The notes under the pieces are model-generated. The model searched no databases. It saw only the letters and a list, made by a program, of their open reading frames with translations, and was not told where the DNA came from. From Bacteroidia bacterium (GTDB taxonomy: Bacteria > Bacteroidota > Bacteroidia > Cytophagales > Cyclobacteriaceae), in contig JAUIKU010000005.1 in NCBI GenBank assembly GCA_030430675.1, forward strand, positions 1 through 53,857: a DNA stretch of 53,857 bases, written 5' to 3'. Of the stretch, positions 9,183 through 18,100 are shown in pieces; the first letter of the stretch is position 1; each line of letters starts with the position of its first letter. Made by a program: the position numbers and the translations under genes.

Positions 9183-12100
9183 ATGGGGCTTCGCAATATC
9201 AGTTGTTTGCTTTTAATGGCAGTTTTTAACTGCCTTTTCAATGTAGATGTCAGCGGGCAGGAATCTATTGATGAGTTTGGTAAAAACAGGGTCCAGTACA
9301 AGAGGTTTAACTGGCAATATTACAGTTCTGACAACTTCGATATTTATTTCTATGAAGGTGGTAAACAGAATGCCCGCATTGCTGCTGAGTACCTGGAAGG
9401 TGAGTACGATCGCATAACCCAGGATGTGTTGGGCTATGCCCTTTACTCCAAGGCCAAAGTGTTTATTTACAACTCCGTATCGGACTTGCAACAGAGCAAT
9501 ATAGGCATCAACAATAAGAATTTTACTTCGAGCGGTCAGACGGACTTTGTTAAACCCCAGGTGGAAGTAGCCCACCCTGGCAATGCAGTTGAATTCAAAG
9601 ATGAATTGATCTTCAAAGTTTCAAAATTACTTATCCGTGACATGATGTACGGGGGTAGCCTTACAGAAATGTTCCAAAGTTCATACCTGTTCAACCTGCC
9701 TGAGTGGGTGATTGAAGGGGGAGCGCGATTTATAACCTGGGGATGGTCAGTAGAGATGGACGACTATATGCGAGATTATTTCACGCGCAAAAAGTTTAAA
9801 CGCCTGGGTAAGCTTGACGGTAGGGAAGCCGGCCTGGTAGGGCAATCTATTTGGAATTACATTGCAGAAAATTACGGCAGGAATAATATATCCAATATCC
9901 TCAATCTGACCAGGATCAATCGCAGTGAGCAGAATAGCATAATATATACCCTGGGAATCACCTATGATCGATTCATAGAAGAATGGCAGGCATACTACCT
10001 TACAATGGCGGATCAGGTAAATAGCAATTACCAGGCTCCTTCCGAAGGAATGGCAATTCTGGGACCTAATAACAAGGAATACGTTTATCATCAGGTCAAG
10101 TTGAGTCCCAATGGAAGCCTCTTAGCCTATTCAACCAATTTTAATGGCAAGTATGAGGTGTTGATACGAGACCTGACTTCGGGTCATGCGAATTCGGTGG
10201 TACAGGGTGGATACAAGGTGATCAATCAGGAGGTAGATGAAGATATCCCACTACTGGCCTGGAAAGATAATAACACCTTAGGGGTGGTCAATGTAGATAA
10301 GGGGGAATATCAACTAATTATGCATGATGTGGGTTCAGGCAGGTCGCAAAGGAGGTCACTGGCCAAGGTCTCACAGGTCAAAGACATTGAGTTCCATGAA
10401 AACGGGAAAGCGGCTATTGTCAGTGCTGAGAATCGTGGTCAAAATGATCTGTTTCTGCTATCGCTGGGAAAGAATTCACTGAGAAGAATTACCAACGATA
10501 CCTTTGATGATATAAATCCCAAGTTCATACCAGGTACCAACAATGTGGTTTTTTCATCAAATCGTACCAACGATACCCTAAAGAGAGAAACTGTTGCTCT
10601 CAAAGAGCTGGAAGGGAATTTCAACCTGTTCATTTTGAATCTGGATTCACTAAGCAAAGTAGCCACGAGAATTACTAATACCATCAGTCATGATATTCAG
10701 CCTACTCCCCTGGATAGTAATGTTGTGTATTACATAAGTGACCAGAAGGGTATTTACAACTTGTACAAGTATGAACTCGACTCAAAGCTTTACACTCAGG
10801 TTTCAAAATTCTCAAAGAGTGTTCAGCATTACGATATAAATTTTTCGAAGAATTCTCTGGTTTACATTATGACCAACTCCGGAGCAGATCAAATATTTTA
10901 CCACAACAATTTCAATCTCAGTCAGAACAATTTTACTCCTTTGACCAGGCGTCAGGAAGTGCAGCAGGCAAAATTTGTGTCAGAACGTATAAGGGAGCGA
11001 CGGCAGCAGCAATTGGAACAATTGGAAACAGAAGAGCCGGAGCGGGATACTATCAGGCTGGAACTAGTACAACCGACTGATAGCCTGGAAGTGGATGATA
11101 CAGGGATAATTGATACTGAAAACTTCGTATTTGATACCGAAGTAGAGGTTGAGGATAACACCGGAGTGATCGATACTGATAACTACGTATTCGATACGGA
11201 GGCGCTGGAAGAAGTGGAAGAAGAAGAGGAAACCTCAGTACTACAGAACTTTCGGAATTTGTCTCGTGTGAGCGAAATCAATGGCCCATACAATTATCAA
11301 CCACGGGTTGGATTTGACAATATTATATTTTCATGGGTAATTGATCCGTTAATCGGTTTCGGTATTCAGGCGGAAGTAACGGTGAACGACCTTTTGGAAA
11401 ATCACAAGTTTTACGGTGGCGTATTGGCCACTACTGATTTAAGAAGTGGTGGTTACTATGGGGAGTATCACTATTTGAAAGATCGCTTGGATTATCATGC
11501 CGGTTTTAAACGCCGTACGTTGTTCAGGGGTATTAATGATCCAATTGCGGACTATGATATTAAATACATTATGAACCGGGTTGAAGTAGGCGTGAGCTAT
11601 CCGGTAAATATTCGCAGCAGGATCCGTATCAGCCCGTTTTATACCGGTACCAGGTCCTACGATCTTGATCCTACCAAGTTAAGTTTCCCTCCCGGCACGC
11701 CAGGCCTGCCTGAGCCGGTAGATACTCAGAGAGACTATCTGGGGGGAAGAGTCGAATATGTGTACGACAATACCGTAGTGAACGGACTAAACTTTGAAGG
11801 GACCCGTTTAAAGGCTTTCTTTGAGCACTACCAGGGATTAGGTGATAGCCAGTTGAATTTTAACACCTTTAAACTGGATGTGCGTCATTACCATAAAATC
11901 CACCGGGAGTTAATATTTGCCGGGCGGCTCTATTATGCCCGGTCGTTCGGCAACGACCCCAAGGATTTCCTGCTGGGTGGAATGAGCAACTGGCTGTTCA
12001 ACGATACTGATAATGAAAATAACGAAGGAGATCCGCTATATAACCCGGTTGATGAAGATAACAGTGATATACTGTTTGTGGAGTATGTGACCAACATGCG

Positions 12101-12488
12101 GGGATTTGATTATAATAAGTTCAGTGGAAACAACGCCTTGTTATTTAACGCAGAGTTGAGATTTCCCATTATCAAGTTCTTTAACAGCGGTCCAATTGCA
12201 TCTAATTTTTTCAGGAACCTGCAAATTATTGGGTTCTATGACCTCGGTTCGGCATGGACCGGTAACAGCCCTCTGGCTGACGAAAACAGCCTGAATACCG
12301 AAACCATAGAAGCCGGAAACTTTAAGGCCAGGATCAATAATTTTGGCAGTGCATGGCTGGCTAGCTATGGAACCGGCGTAAGAACAGTATTACTGGGTTA
12401 CTACCTCAAATTCGATGTTGCATGGCCGATTGAAGATTACGAAGTAGGATCTCCTAAGTTCTACCTTACCCTTGGGTACGACTTTTAA
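9183..12488 (+). CDS. TolB-propeller / surface-antigen beta-barrel outer membrane protein
   Basis: This is a large exported protein (1101 residues) with several parts. A signal peptide (to about residue 25) precedes a peptidase-MA-like alpha/beta region (about 40-280) with the characteristic LPEWVIEGGARF segment but no HExxH, so it is probably not an active protease. A TolB/WD40-like beta-propeller follows (about 300-600), with repeated ...NPKFIPGTNNVVFSSNR type blades. A charged linker (about 600-685) contains a two-copy acidic repeat. A C-terminal region (about 690-1101) resembles a BamA/TamA 16-strand barrel and ends in YLTLGYDF, with the terminal Phe expected of a barrel beta-signal. Such proteins are common in Bacteroidota and usually annotated as TolB-like translocation protein. 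Function is unknown; the architecture suggests an outer-membrane assembly or transport role. Confidence 0.78.
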   Translation: MGLRNISCLLLMAVFNCLFNVDVSGQESIDEFGKNRVQYKRFNWQYYSSDNFDIYFYEGGKQNARIAAEYLEGEYDRITQDVLGYALYSKAKVFIYNSVSDLQQSNIGINNKNFTSSGQTDFVKPQVEVAHPGNAVEFKDELIFKVSKLLIRDMMYGGSLTEMFQSSYLFNLPEWVIEGGARFITWGWSVEMDDYMRDYFTRKKFKRLGKLDGREAGLVGQSIWNYIAENYGRNNISNILNLTRINRSEQNSIIYTLGITYDRFIEEWQAYYLTMADQVNSNYQAPSEGMAILGPNNKEYVYHQVKLSPNGSLLAYSTNFNGKYEVLIRDLTSGHANSVVQGGYKVINQEVDEDIPLLAWKDNNTLGVVNVDKGEYQLIMHDVGSGRSQRRSLAKVSQVKDIEFHENGKAAIVSAENRGQNDLFLLSLGKNSLRRITNDTFDDINPKFIPGTNNVVFSSNRTNDTLKRETVALKELEGNFNLFILNLDSLSKVATRITNTISHDIQPTPLDSNVVYYISDQKGIYNLYKYELDSKLYTQVSKFSKSVQHYDINFSKNSLVYIMTNSGADQIFYHNNFNLSQNNFTPLTRRQEVQQAKFVSERIRERRQQQLEQLETEEPERDTIRLELVQPTDSLEVDDTGIIDTENFVFDTEVEVEDNTGVIDTDNYVFDTEALEEVEEEEETSVLQNFRNLSRVSEINGPYNYQPRVGFDNIIFSWVIDPLIGFGIQAEVTVNDLLENHKFYGGVLATTDLRSGGYYGEYHYLKDRLDYHAGFKRRTLFRGINDPIADYDIKYIMNRVEVGVSYPVNIRSRIRISPFYTGTRSYDLDPTKLSFPPGTPGLPEPVDTQRDYLGGRVEYVYDNTVVNGLNFEGTRLKAFFEHYQGLGDSQLNFNTFKLDVRHYHKIHRELIFAGRLYYARSFGNDPKDFLLGGMSNWLFNDTDNENNEGDPLYNPVDEDNSDILFVEYVTNMRGFDYNKFSGNNALLFNAELRFPIIKFFNSGPIASNFFRNLQIIGFYDLGSAWTGNSPLADENSLNTETIEAGNFKARINNFGSAWLASYGTGVRTVLLGYYLKFDVAWPIEDYEVGSPKFYLTLGYDF
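11094..11201 (+). repeat. Two-copy 60-bp in-frame repeat encoding an acidic 20-residue unit
   Basis: Within the linker of the TolB/barrel protein the units starting at 11094 and 11154 encode DDTGIIDTENFVFDTE and DNTGVIDTDNYVFDTE, spaced exactly 20 codons. The nucleotide copies have diverged at third positions and a few others, so this is an old duplication kept in frame, not a recent slippage event. It covers residues 638 to about 673. Confidence 0.85.
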
Positions 12489-12550
12489 CCGCCCCGCTTA
12501 TTTCATTGCAGTAAGAAAGATTTGTATATTTCTGTCAATTCTACTGGTCT

Positions 12551-13429
12551 ATGATTAAATCGATGACGGGTTATGGTTTGGCCCAACTTGAAAATGACAC
12601 CTACAGCATTAGTGTTGAATTAAAGTCATTAAACTCAAAATTTCTCGATACGGTTATAAAGCTTCCCAAAGCATTCTTCGATAAAGAAGTTGAGGTTAAG
12701 AAGCTGGTAACTGAAAAACTGGAACGGGGAAAGATCGCGGTAAATATCTCCTACGATCGTAAGGATACGGAAGTAGCCAGGATTACATTCAACAAGAGGT
12801 TACTAAAAACGTATTATGAGGAGTTAAGGGATATTGCAATTGACCTCAATGCGCCCACCGACGGTATCCTGCAACAGGTATTGGAGTTTCCTGAAGTAAT
12901 TCGAACTGAAGAACCCAAAGATAAATTGGAAGATGACTGGAACAAAGTGAAAGACGTGCTCACTGCGGCCATGGTAAAGTGCGAAGAATTCAGAGTAGCT
13001 GAGGGAACAAATTTGAAAAATAAACTGGTAGTGTATGTTGATAAAATAGAAACATACCTGAACAAGATTCAGAAGCTGGACCCGGAGCGTCATCAGGCAA
13101 TTAAGAAACGGCTGGAGCAGCACATGGAGGAGATTAAATCTCATGAGAAATACGATCAAAACCGATTTGAACAGGAGATGATCTACTATATAGAAAAACT
13201 TGATATCAGCGAGGAAAAGGTTCGCTTAAGGAGCCATCTAGACTATTTCCTGGAGGTTTTGAGTGAAAGTGAGTCGCAAGGCAAGAAATTGTCATTCTTG
13301 TCACAGGAAATGGGTAGAGAAATCAATACCATCGGCTCAAAGGCCAATTATGCTGAAATCCAGAAGTTGGTGGTGGGAATGAAAGATGAACTGGAAAAGA
13401 TCAAGGAGCAGCTGCAAAATATACTATAA
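12551..13429 (+). CDS. yicC: YicC family endoribonuclease
   Basis: This 292-residue protein matches the YicC family from end to end. It starts with the signature MIKSMTGYG and ELKSLNSKFLD, and ends with the conserved HLDYFLEVL, GKKLSFLSQEMGREINTIGSKA and the VGMKDELEKIKEQ helix. YicC proteins are hexameric endoribonucleases implicated in small-RNA turnover in other bacteria. The family's frequent neighbour, guanylate kinase, is not here. The gene is separated by 62 bases from the TolB/barrel gene and by a bidirectional hairpin from the convergent tonB gene. Confidence 0.95.
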   Translation: MIKSMTGYGLAQLENDTYSISVELKSLNSKFLDTVIKLPKAFFDKEVEVKKLVTEKLERGKIAVNISYDRKDTEVARITFNKRLLKTYYEELRDIAIDLNAPTDGILQQVLEFPEVIRTEEPKDKLEDDWNKVKDVLTAAMVKCEEFRVAEGTNLKNKLVVYVDKIETYLNKIQKLDPERHQAIKKRLEQHMEEIKSHEKYDQNRFEQEMIYYIEKLDISEEKVRLRSHLDYFLEVLSESESQGKKLSFLSQEMGREINTIGSKANYAEIQKLVVGMKDELEKIKEQLQNIL

Positions 13430-13455
13430 AAAAATCCCGCCATCTGGCGGGATTT
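13428..13455 (-). terminator. Terminator between convergent yicC and tonB
   Basis: A perfect 10-bp stem (13432-13441 AAATCCCGCC with 13446-13455 GGCGGGATTT) closes an ATCT loop. On the minus strand it is followed by a run of seven T's, so it is a good terminator for tonB. On the plus strand it also follows the yicC stop, but the T tract there is short. Confidence 0.88.
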
Positions 13456-13481
13456 GAATTCATGATCTTTAAAGCTTCTTT

Positions 13482-14156
13482 TTAATTCAGCTTAAATATT
13501 ATTGGTAGCTGCATTCTCACTCGTACCGGTCGCCCTCTTTGCTTACCTGGAGTCCAGTTAGGTGCTCCACTGAGTACACGTACTGCTTCTTCATCACAGC
13601 CGGCTCCAATACCTTTCAGAACTTTCACATCTGTGATTTCCCCTTGCTTACCAACTACAAAAGTTACGTACACCTTGCCTTCGATACCCATTCTTCTGGC
13701 TTGTGCCGGATACTTCATGTTTTTACTTACATACTCGTAGAAGGCTTTCATGCCGCCCACTGGAGCGGGCTGGTCTTCCACAAACTGGAAAATTTCATCT
13801 GCTGCTTCTTCTTCAGGGGCTTCTTCGAATACTACATCTTCGATCACTGTTTCTTCGGTAACCTCAACGTCGAGATTGACTTCGATTTCTTCCTCGATTT
13901 CTTCTTCATCGGGAACCTCAATAATCTCAGGAGGAGTTACCTGTGGAGGAGGAGGAGGGGGTTGCTCCGTTATTGGAATATCTTGTAGTTCCTCAAAGTC
14001 GGCATCCAAAGTACCCAGATTTACTAACTCATTGTCATCGTATGACTTCCATTCGAATGCCATAACCGTCAATAATAAGCTGAGCATCAGTCCAATACTC
14101 ATATAAAAACTGGACTTCTTAAACAGATCTACATCTGGATTTTTTTTCAGTTCCAT
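13482..14156 (-). CDS. tonB: Energy transducer TonB
   Basis: TonB couples the inner-membrane proton gradient, via ExbB/ExbD, to outer-membrane TonB-dependent receptors. The 224-residue protein has one N-terminal membrane anchor (about residues 16-36) and a proline stretch (QPPPPPPQVTPPEI). A long Glu-rich spacer and a C-terminal TonB domain follow, with YPAQARRMGIEGKVYVTF, VKVLKGIGAGCDEEAVRVL and a WTPGKQRGRPV...LPIIFKLN end. That last block is the standard Bacteroidota TonB_C signature. exbB and exbD are not in the window. It has its own well-formed promoter and terminator, so it is probably transcribed as a single gene. A decayed second copy of the same C-terminal domain lies just upstream. 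Confidence 0.95.
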   Translation of the reverse strand: MELKKNPDVDLFKKSSFYMSIGLMLSLLLTVMAFEWKSYDDNELVNLGTLDADFEELQDIPITEQPPPPPPQVTPPEIIEVPDEEEIEEEIEVNLDVEVTEETVIEDVVFEEAPEEEAADEIFQFVEDQPAPVGGMKAFYEYVSKNMKYPAQARRMGIEGKVYVTFVVGKQGEITDVKVLKGIGAGCDEEAVRVLSGAPNWTPGKQRGRPVRVRMQLPIIFKLN

Positions 14157-14193
14157 AGTTGCAATATTTAGTTTTCGGCACCCTGCCGTGTAT

Positions 14194-14225
14194 CAAATAT
14201 ACAAAAGAAATTGGCTATTGGCCAA
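14194..14225 (-). promoter_or_regulatory. Bacteroidota-type promoter of tonB
   Basis: Read on the minus strand, TTG (14223-14225) and TATATTTG (14194-14201) are separated by 21 bases. This matches the Bacteroidota consensus of a -33 TTTG-like element and a -7 TAnnTTTG box. The predicted transcript would begin about 30 bases ahead of the tonB ATG. Confidence 0.65.
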
Positions 14226-14297
14226 CACCTTTTTTTAGTTTAACAAATCCTGAGGGAATTTAATTCCTTTGTCTTTGGACAATAAATAATACAAAAC

Positions 14298-14393
14298 CTA
14301 CTGGAGCTGGAAGAAGACAGGGAATTGTATTTGGGCTTTCACAGGAATGCTGGGGGAACCATATTGGGTGGAATGGGGGAGGAATCGCGGAGC
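14298..14393 (-). pseudogene. Remnant of a TonB C-terminal domain
   Basis: Directly after the vanZ TAG, in the same reading frame, 31 codons remain open up to a TAG at 14298-14300. They encode a clear TonB C-terminal end. The segment opens APRFLPHSTQYGSP and closes IPVKAQIQFPVFFQLQ. The intact tonB in this window ends APNWTPGKQRGRPV then RVRMQLPIIFKLN, which aligns position by position (A-P-x-aromatic-x-P, G-x-P, V-K/R-x-Q/R-I/M-Q-F/L-P-V/I-F/I-F-Q/K-L). There is no start codon and no room for the rest of a TonB, so this is a fragment. It looks like what is left of a second tonB whose front was deleted up to the vanZ stop codon. Confidence 0.75.
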
Positions 14394-14765
14394 CTAGGCA
14401 TTCTTTCGTTTGCTGATGCCAGCGAATAGCATACAACCTAAAACAACACCAATCGCATCCGCAACTAAATCCAATAAATTAAACGTTCTTCCTGGAACGA
14501 TCAATTGAATGGTTTCCATAAGAAGACCAAAAACAGTGCAGATAATCACCACATTGAGAATGTAACTGGCTTGCCAATCTTTAGTCCGTATATATCTAAT
14601 TCGCAAAATCAGGAAACTAAGTACCCCAAACAGCAGAAAATGGACCAGTTTGTCTGCTGAAAGACTCCAATCTGGTGGTTTAGGGATTTTATCGGAAGGG
14701 ATAATGTGCAGGCAAAAAATTAGTCCGGCCCATAAGATTACAGGCCAGTAACCTTTAGCTTTCAT
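14394..14765 (-). CDS. VanZ family membrane protein
   Basis: This is a 123-residue integral membrane protein with four hydrophobic segments and the VanZ-family features: a first helix ending in HIIPSDKIP, then DKLVHFLLFGVLSFL, and a last pair with TFNLLDLVADAIGVVLG. It ends in a short basic tail (ISKRKNA). VanZ-like proteins are named for a teicoplanin resistance gene, but most homologues have no known function. It starts three bases after gcvH ends and is probably in that operon; the order sprA-gcvH-vanZ-tonB recurs in Bacteroidota. The stop codon is followed in frame by a TonB C-terminal remnant, so either the original vanZ ended here or a deletion joined the two. Confidence 0.88.
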   Translation of the reverse strand: MKAKGYWPVILWAGLIFCLHIIPSDKIPKPPDWSLSADKLVHFLLFGVLSFLILRIRYIRTKDWQASYILNVVIICTVFGLLMETIQLIVPGRTFNLLDLVADAIGVVLGCMLFAGISKRKNA

Positions 14766-14768
14766 CAG

Positions 14769-15152
14769 TTAACTTCCGATTAAAGACGCGTATTGCTGGT
14801 GATCGATCAGGTTGGATTGATCGGCGTCCTGTAACTGAATCTTAATCATCCAGCCTTTGCCGTATGGGTCTTCATTCACTGCTTCGGGACTTTGTTCCAG
14901 GTCCTCGTTGACTTCAATCACGGTTCCGTTTAAGGGCATAAACAGGTCTGAAACAGTTTTAACGGCCTCAACGGTTCCAAATATCTCTCCTCCGGCAATA
15001 TCCTCACCTTCGGTTTCTATTTCTACATAGACAATGTCGCCCAGTTCCTGCTGTGCGAAATCCGTAATCCCAATCAGGGCTGTTTGTCCATCTTCCGATA
15101 TACGTACCCATTCATGGTCTTTGGTATATTTTAAATCCTCGGGAATATTCAT
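14769..15152 (-). CDS. gcvH: Glycine cleavage system H protein
   Basis: GcvH carries the lipoyl arm that shuttles the aminomethyl group between the P, T and L proteins of the glycine cleavage system. The 127-residue protein is full length. It begins with the standard YTKDHEWV and contains [17 protein letters not shown]. The lipoyl-lysine site is Lys65 in [12 protein letters not shown]. The C-terminal [10 protein letters not shown] block is also conserved. No other gcv gene is in the window. It lies between sprA and vanZ on the same strand, with its own possible promoter box 15 bases upstream of the ATG. Confidence 0.97.
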   Translation of the reverse strand: MNIPEDLKYTKDHEWVRISEDGQTALIGITDFAQQELGDIVYVEIETEGEDIAGGEIFGTVEAVKTVSDLFMPLNGTVIEVNEDLEQSPEAVNEDPYGKGWMIKIQLQDADQSNLIDHQQYASLIGS

Positions 15153-15166
15153 TTTGATAGTTTTTT

Positions 15167-15174
15167 CAAAAATA
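15167..15174 (-). promoter_or_regulatory. Possible -7 box upstream of gcvH
   Basis: On the minus strand TATTTTTG fits TAnnTTTG exactly and lies 15 bases before the gcvH ATG. I see no TTG at the usual -33 distance, so the box is only suggestive. sprA ends 26 bases further upstream, so read-through is equally possible. Confidence 0.35.
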
Positions 15175-15199
15175 CATTCTTTTTATAAATGCGGAAGAA

Positions 15200-18100
15200 T
15201 TATTGAGCTAAACTAAAGCTGATCTGAGTACCGAAACGAGTGGTGGCTCTTTTAAATGAGTTGGTGACTTTTGGTTCGTTTATATTGCGTTCGAAATACA
15301 ACTGCACATTTAATCTGTCATTCACTACATAACTGACCGTTGGACTTAGTTGGAAGTTCAAATTACCACTGGTAACGGTGTTGGACTCGTCAATCTTCCG
15401 TTGAATGGTTTGACTATCGCCAATACTCATAGCCAGTCTGAAGGTCAGATCATTCTCCAGTGTAACATCCTTACCCCCGATTTTCCAGGGTATTTTGAAC
15501 CCGGCCTTTCGGTAGCCGACATCCAGCACAAAATCCGAACGGTTAAGTTCGGTTACCTGGGCATTTGACATTTGCAAGGCCAGATTCCTTTCCTTACGGT
15601 ATTCGATCCTAAAGTCCAGTCTACTTTTGGTGCGAAGATTCACCCCGATCAAGGGGGCAAATCTTTCGGTTATAGCTACCTGATTGATCACGTACAATGG
15701 CACCCATTCACCGTTTTCATTGGATACAGAGGCGAAGGGGTAGTCTTCCACATTATTATCCAGCGTGATCAGATTGACATCCAGGTATTGTCCCGAAGCA
15801 GTATAGCCAATGACATCGTAAGTAGAAGTATAGCTATGTGTTAAATTCACTGAGGAAAAGATTTCTGCCATCTTGGGGATCTTACTGAGTCCGGCATAGT
15901 CCATTCGCCAGTTTGGGAGTGGTGTTTTCGGGAAAGGAGATAGATTAATGGTATTGGCATCTTTACCAGCATATGCTGCCAGGAATGCCGGAATTAGCAC
16001 ATCCTGAGATTGCGATCCATAGGACCCTCCGGGGTTGGTATTTTCAGAGGCGAGCCGCTGCTCGATAATACTAATATTGTTCTCAAATTCTTCAAATACC
16101 GGACTGCTATTATCCGCACGGCTGCCCTCGAAAGCGGTCTTTAAGGTAAAGTAAGAAATACTATAACTGCCGCTTCGGGTGGGATTAAAACTGGAAATGG
16201 TGGTGCGGTCATCGTCATAGCGAAAGATCTCATTGTAGATGGCAGTTTTAAGTTTTCGCATGCTGAGATCTATTCTCAGGTCACGCAATGGTTCTACCCG
16301 CCCGGTAATATTCAGGTCAACCGTATTTGATTGTCCGAATGGTTGTGTGAGAAATGGACTGGGGGCCAGCCAGTCATTCTCAATTATTTTATCCTTGATC
16401 GACAGGCTCTGGCTACCCAGTACGAATGACCACCCCGGTGCATTAAAACCTTTGTCCATACCAAATAAATGAGCATCCGGCATAAACCCTGCCACTATTG
16501 TTCCCTCCCTGTTACTGTAAGTGGCATTTACCGATCTCAATGACATTAAAGTCCTGAGTATGGTCTTCATAAATCCATTACCTGCTACCTGGGTGGTATC
16601 GTTGGGGTCCGGACGAGATCGTGGTGGTTCATTGAGGTCTTTTAGAAATTTTATCTTATTGTAAAGCTTGACCATATCGATGCGGCTGGTAATATTCCGG
16701 TCGCGATTATTTTGAATTACATTACCCAAGGTATCTTTTTGATTACCTTCGTTATAGGGATTAAAGGCACCCGAGGTCCAGCTGTAGTTGACATGGTAAC
16801 CAAGGTCTGCATTCATCCAATCGACAAATGGTATTTTGTCCAGGGGCAGGCGATAGTTTAGCGCCAGGGTTTGGTCAAAGTTTTTCAAACGTCCCAGGTC
16901 CAGCAGATTGCTTCTTACTTCATCTCTTTTTTCGTTGGTGTCAAGTTCTCCTTCCGGCTCATCCACGATGGCCAATGCCCTGGCAGAATAATCAAGGGAC
17001 AGGTTCCGGGAAAGATTCCAGCGAAGATTATATATGCGGGTAAAAGTGAAGCTTTTCTCATAGGTAGGCAATATGCCCTCCGTGGTGAGGTTATTGTTTT
17101 CATCTACCCCCCAGAGCTGTGTTTTAACAAACCGGCGATCCACATCAGCCCGGAAGGAAAAGTTGCTGGGAATAGGTGAGAAGTTAATATCCTTGATCAT
17201 CTGCAGATAGGGTGAATTGAAAGCGCTGCTGTTTTGCAGGGGTGCCAGGTTCCATTCCTTGGGAGTATAATTGTAAGCCAGTGCTCCTTTATACGACCTG
17301 TATAAATAGGTCTCCATCTGATAGCTGTGCCTCTGGATATCACTAAAGGCGTAGGTAAATGAAAAATTCTCTATATCGTATACCCTGGACTTTGAGTCCT
17401 GGTTGACCTTAACCTTCCTCACATTGGTAAAGTTGAGACTTCTGCGGGTGGTGTTATCCTGAACAATTCGCTGGTAACGCTCCCTCTCTGCTTCATCACT
17501 AATGGATGCCAGTGAGTTATCCAGGGTAATATCCGGGTCCCTGGGGTCGAACTGAGGAGTGATCATGGATTTTTGATAACTGGCAAACATCGGGATCTGC
17601 AAACCAAATTTCTCGGGAAAAAACTTATCGAGACTGAGATTGGTGGAGATATCGAATTCAGTGGTCTCCTCCCGGCTACGCTGAGATATGCGATCCTGTA
17701 TGCTTCCAAAACCAAAAGTAGAGTGTCGCACGGAAGCAGTTACATTCCCCAGATCGGCCAGTTTCATATTGAGGCTGGCATTGGCAGCCCAACCGTTGGT
17801 TTGATCGAAATCACTGACACGTAGTTCATTGGCCCAAATGCATATGGACTTGGGTGAGGAATCGAGACTTTCCGGATTGCGAATTCCAATCATCATGGCA
17901 TAAACAGTGGACATATCGGGGTTCCCCAGTACCCGGATTCCGTGCTTTCCAACAATTTGAGGGCCATCCTGAGGAAAAGGGAGATTGATGTCGGCATTCA
18001 TACGGTTCCTCAGGCTCTTTAACTGGTAAAGGGCATCCATATCCAGGTCGATCTCATTTTCCATAGGCCAGATTTCAGCAGGGTCCGTACTGCCGTCAGG

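Noticed and set aside
13800-13980. CTTCTT-rich low-complexity stretch resembling a microsatellite
   Set aside because: It encodes the Glu/Pro-rich spacer of TonB, normal for that protein; no exact tandem repeat is present.
14394-14765. VanZ as an antibiotic resistance determinant
   Set aside because: The family name derives from a resistance gene, but this copy is in a conserved housekeeping neighbourhood with no vanA/vanH/vanX genes.
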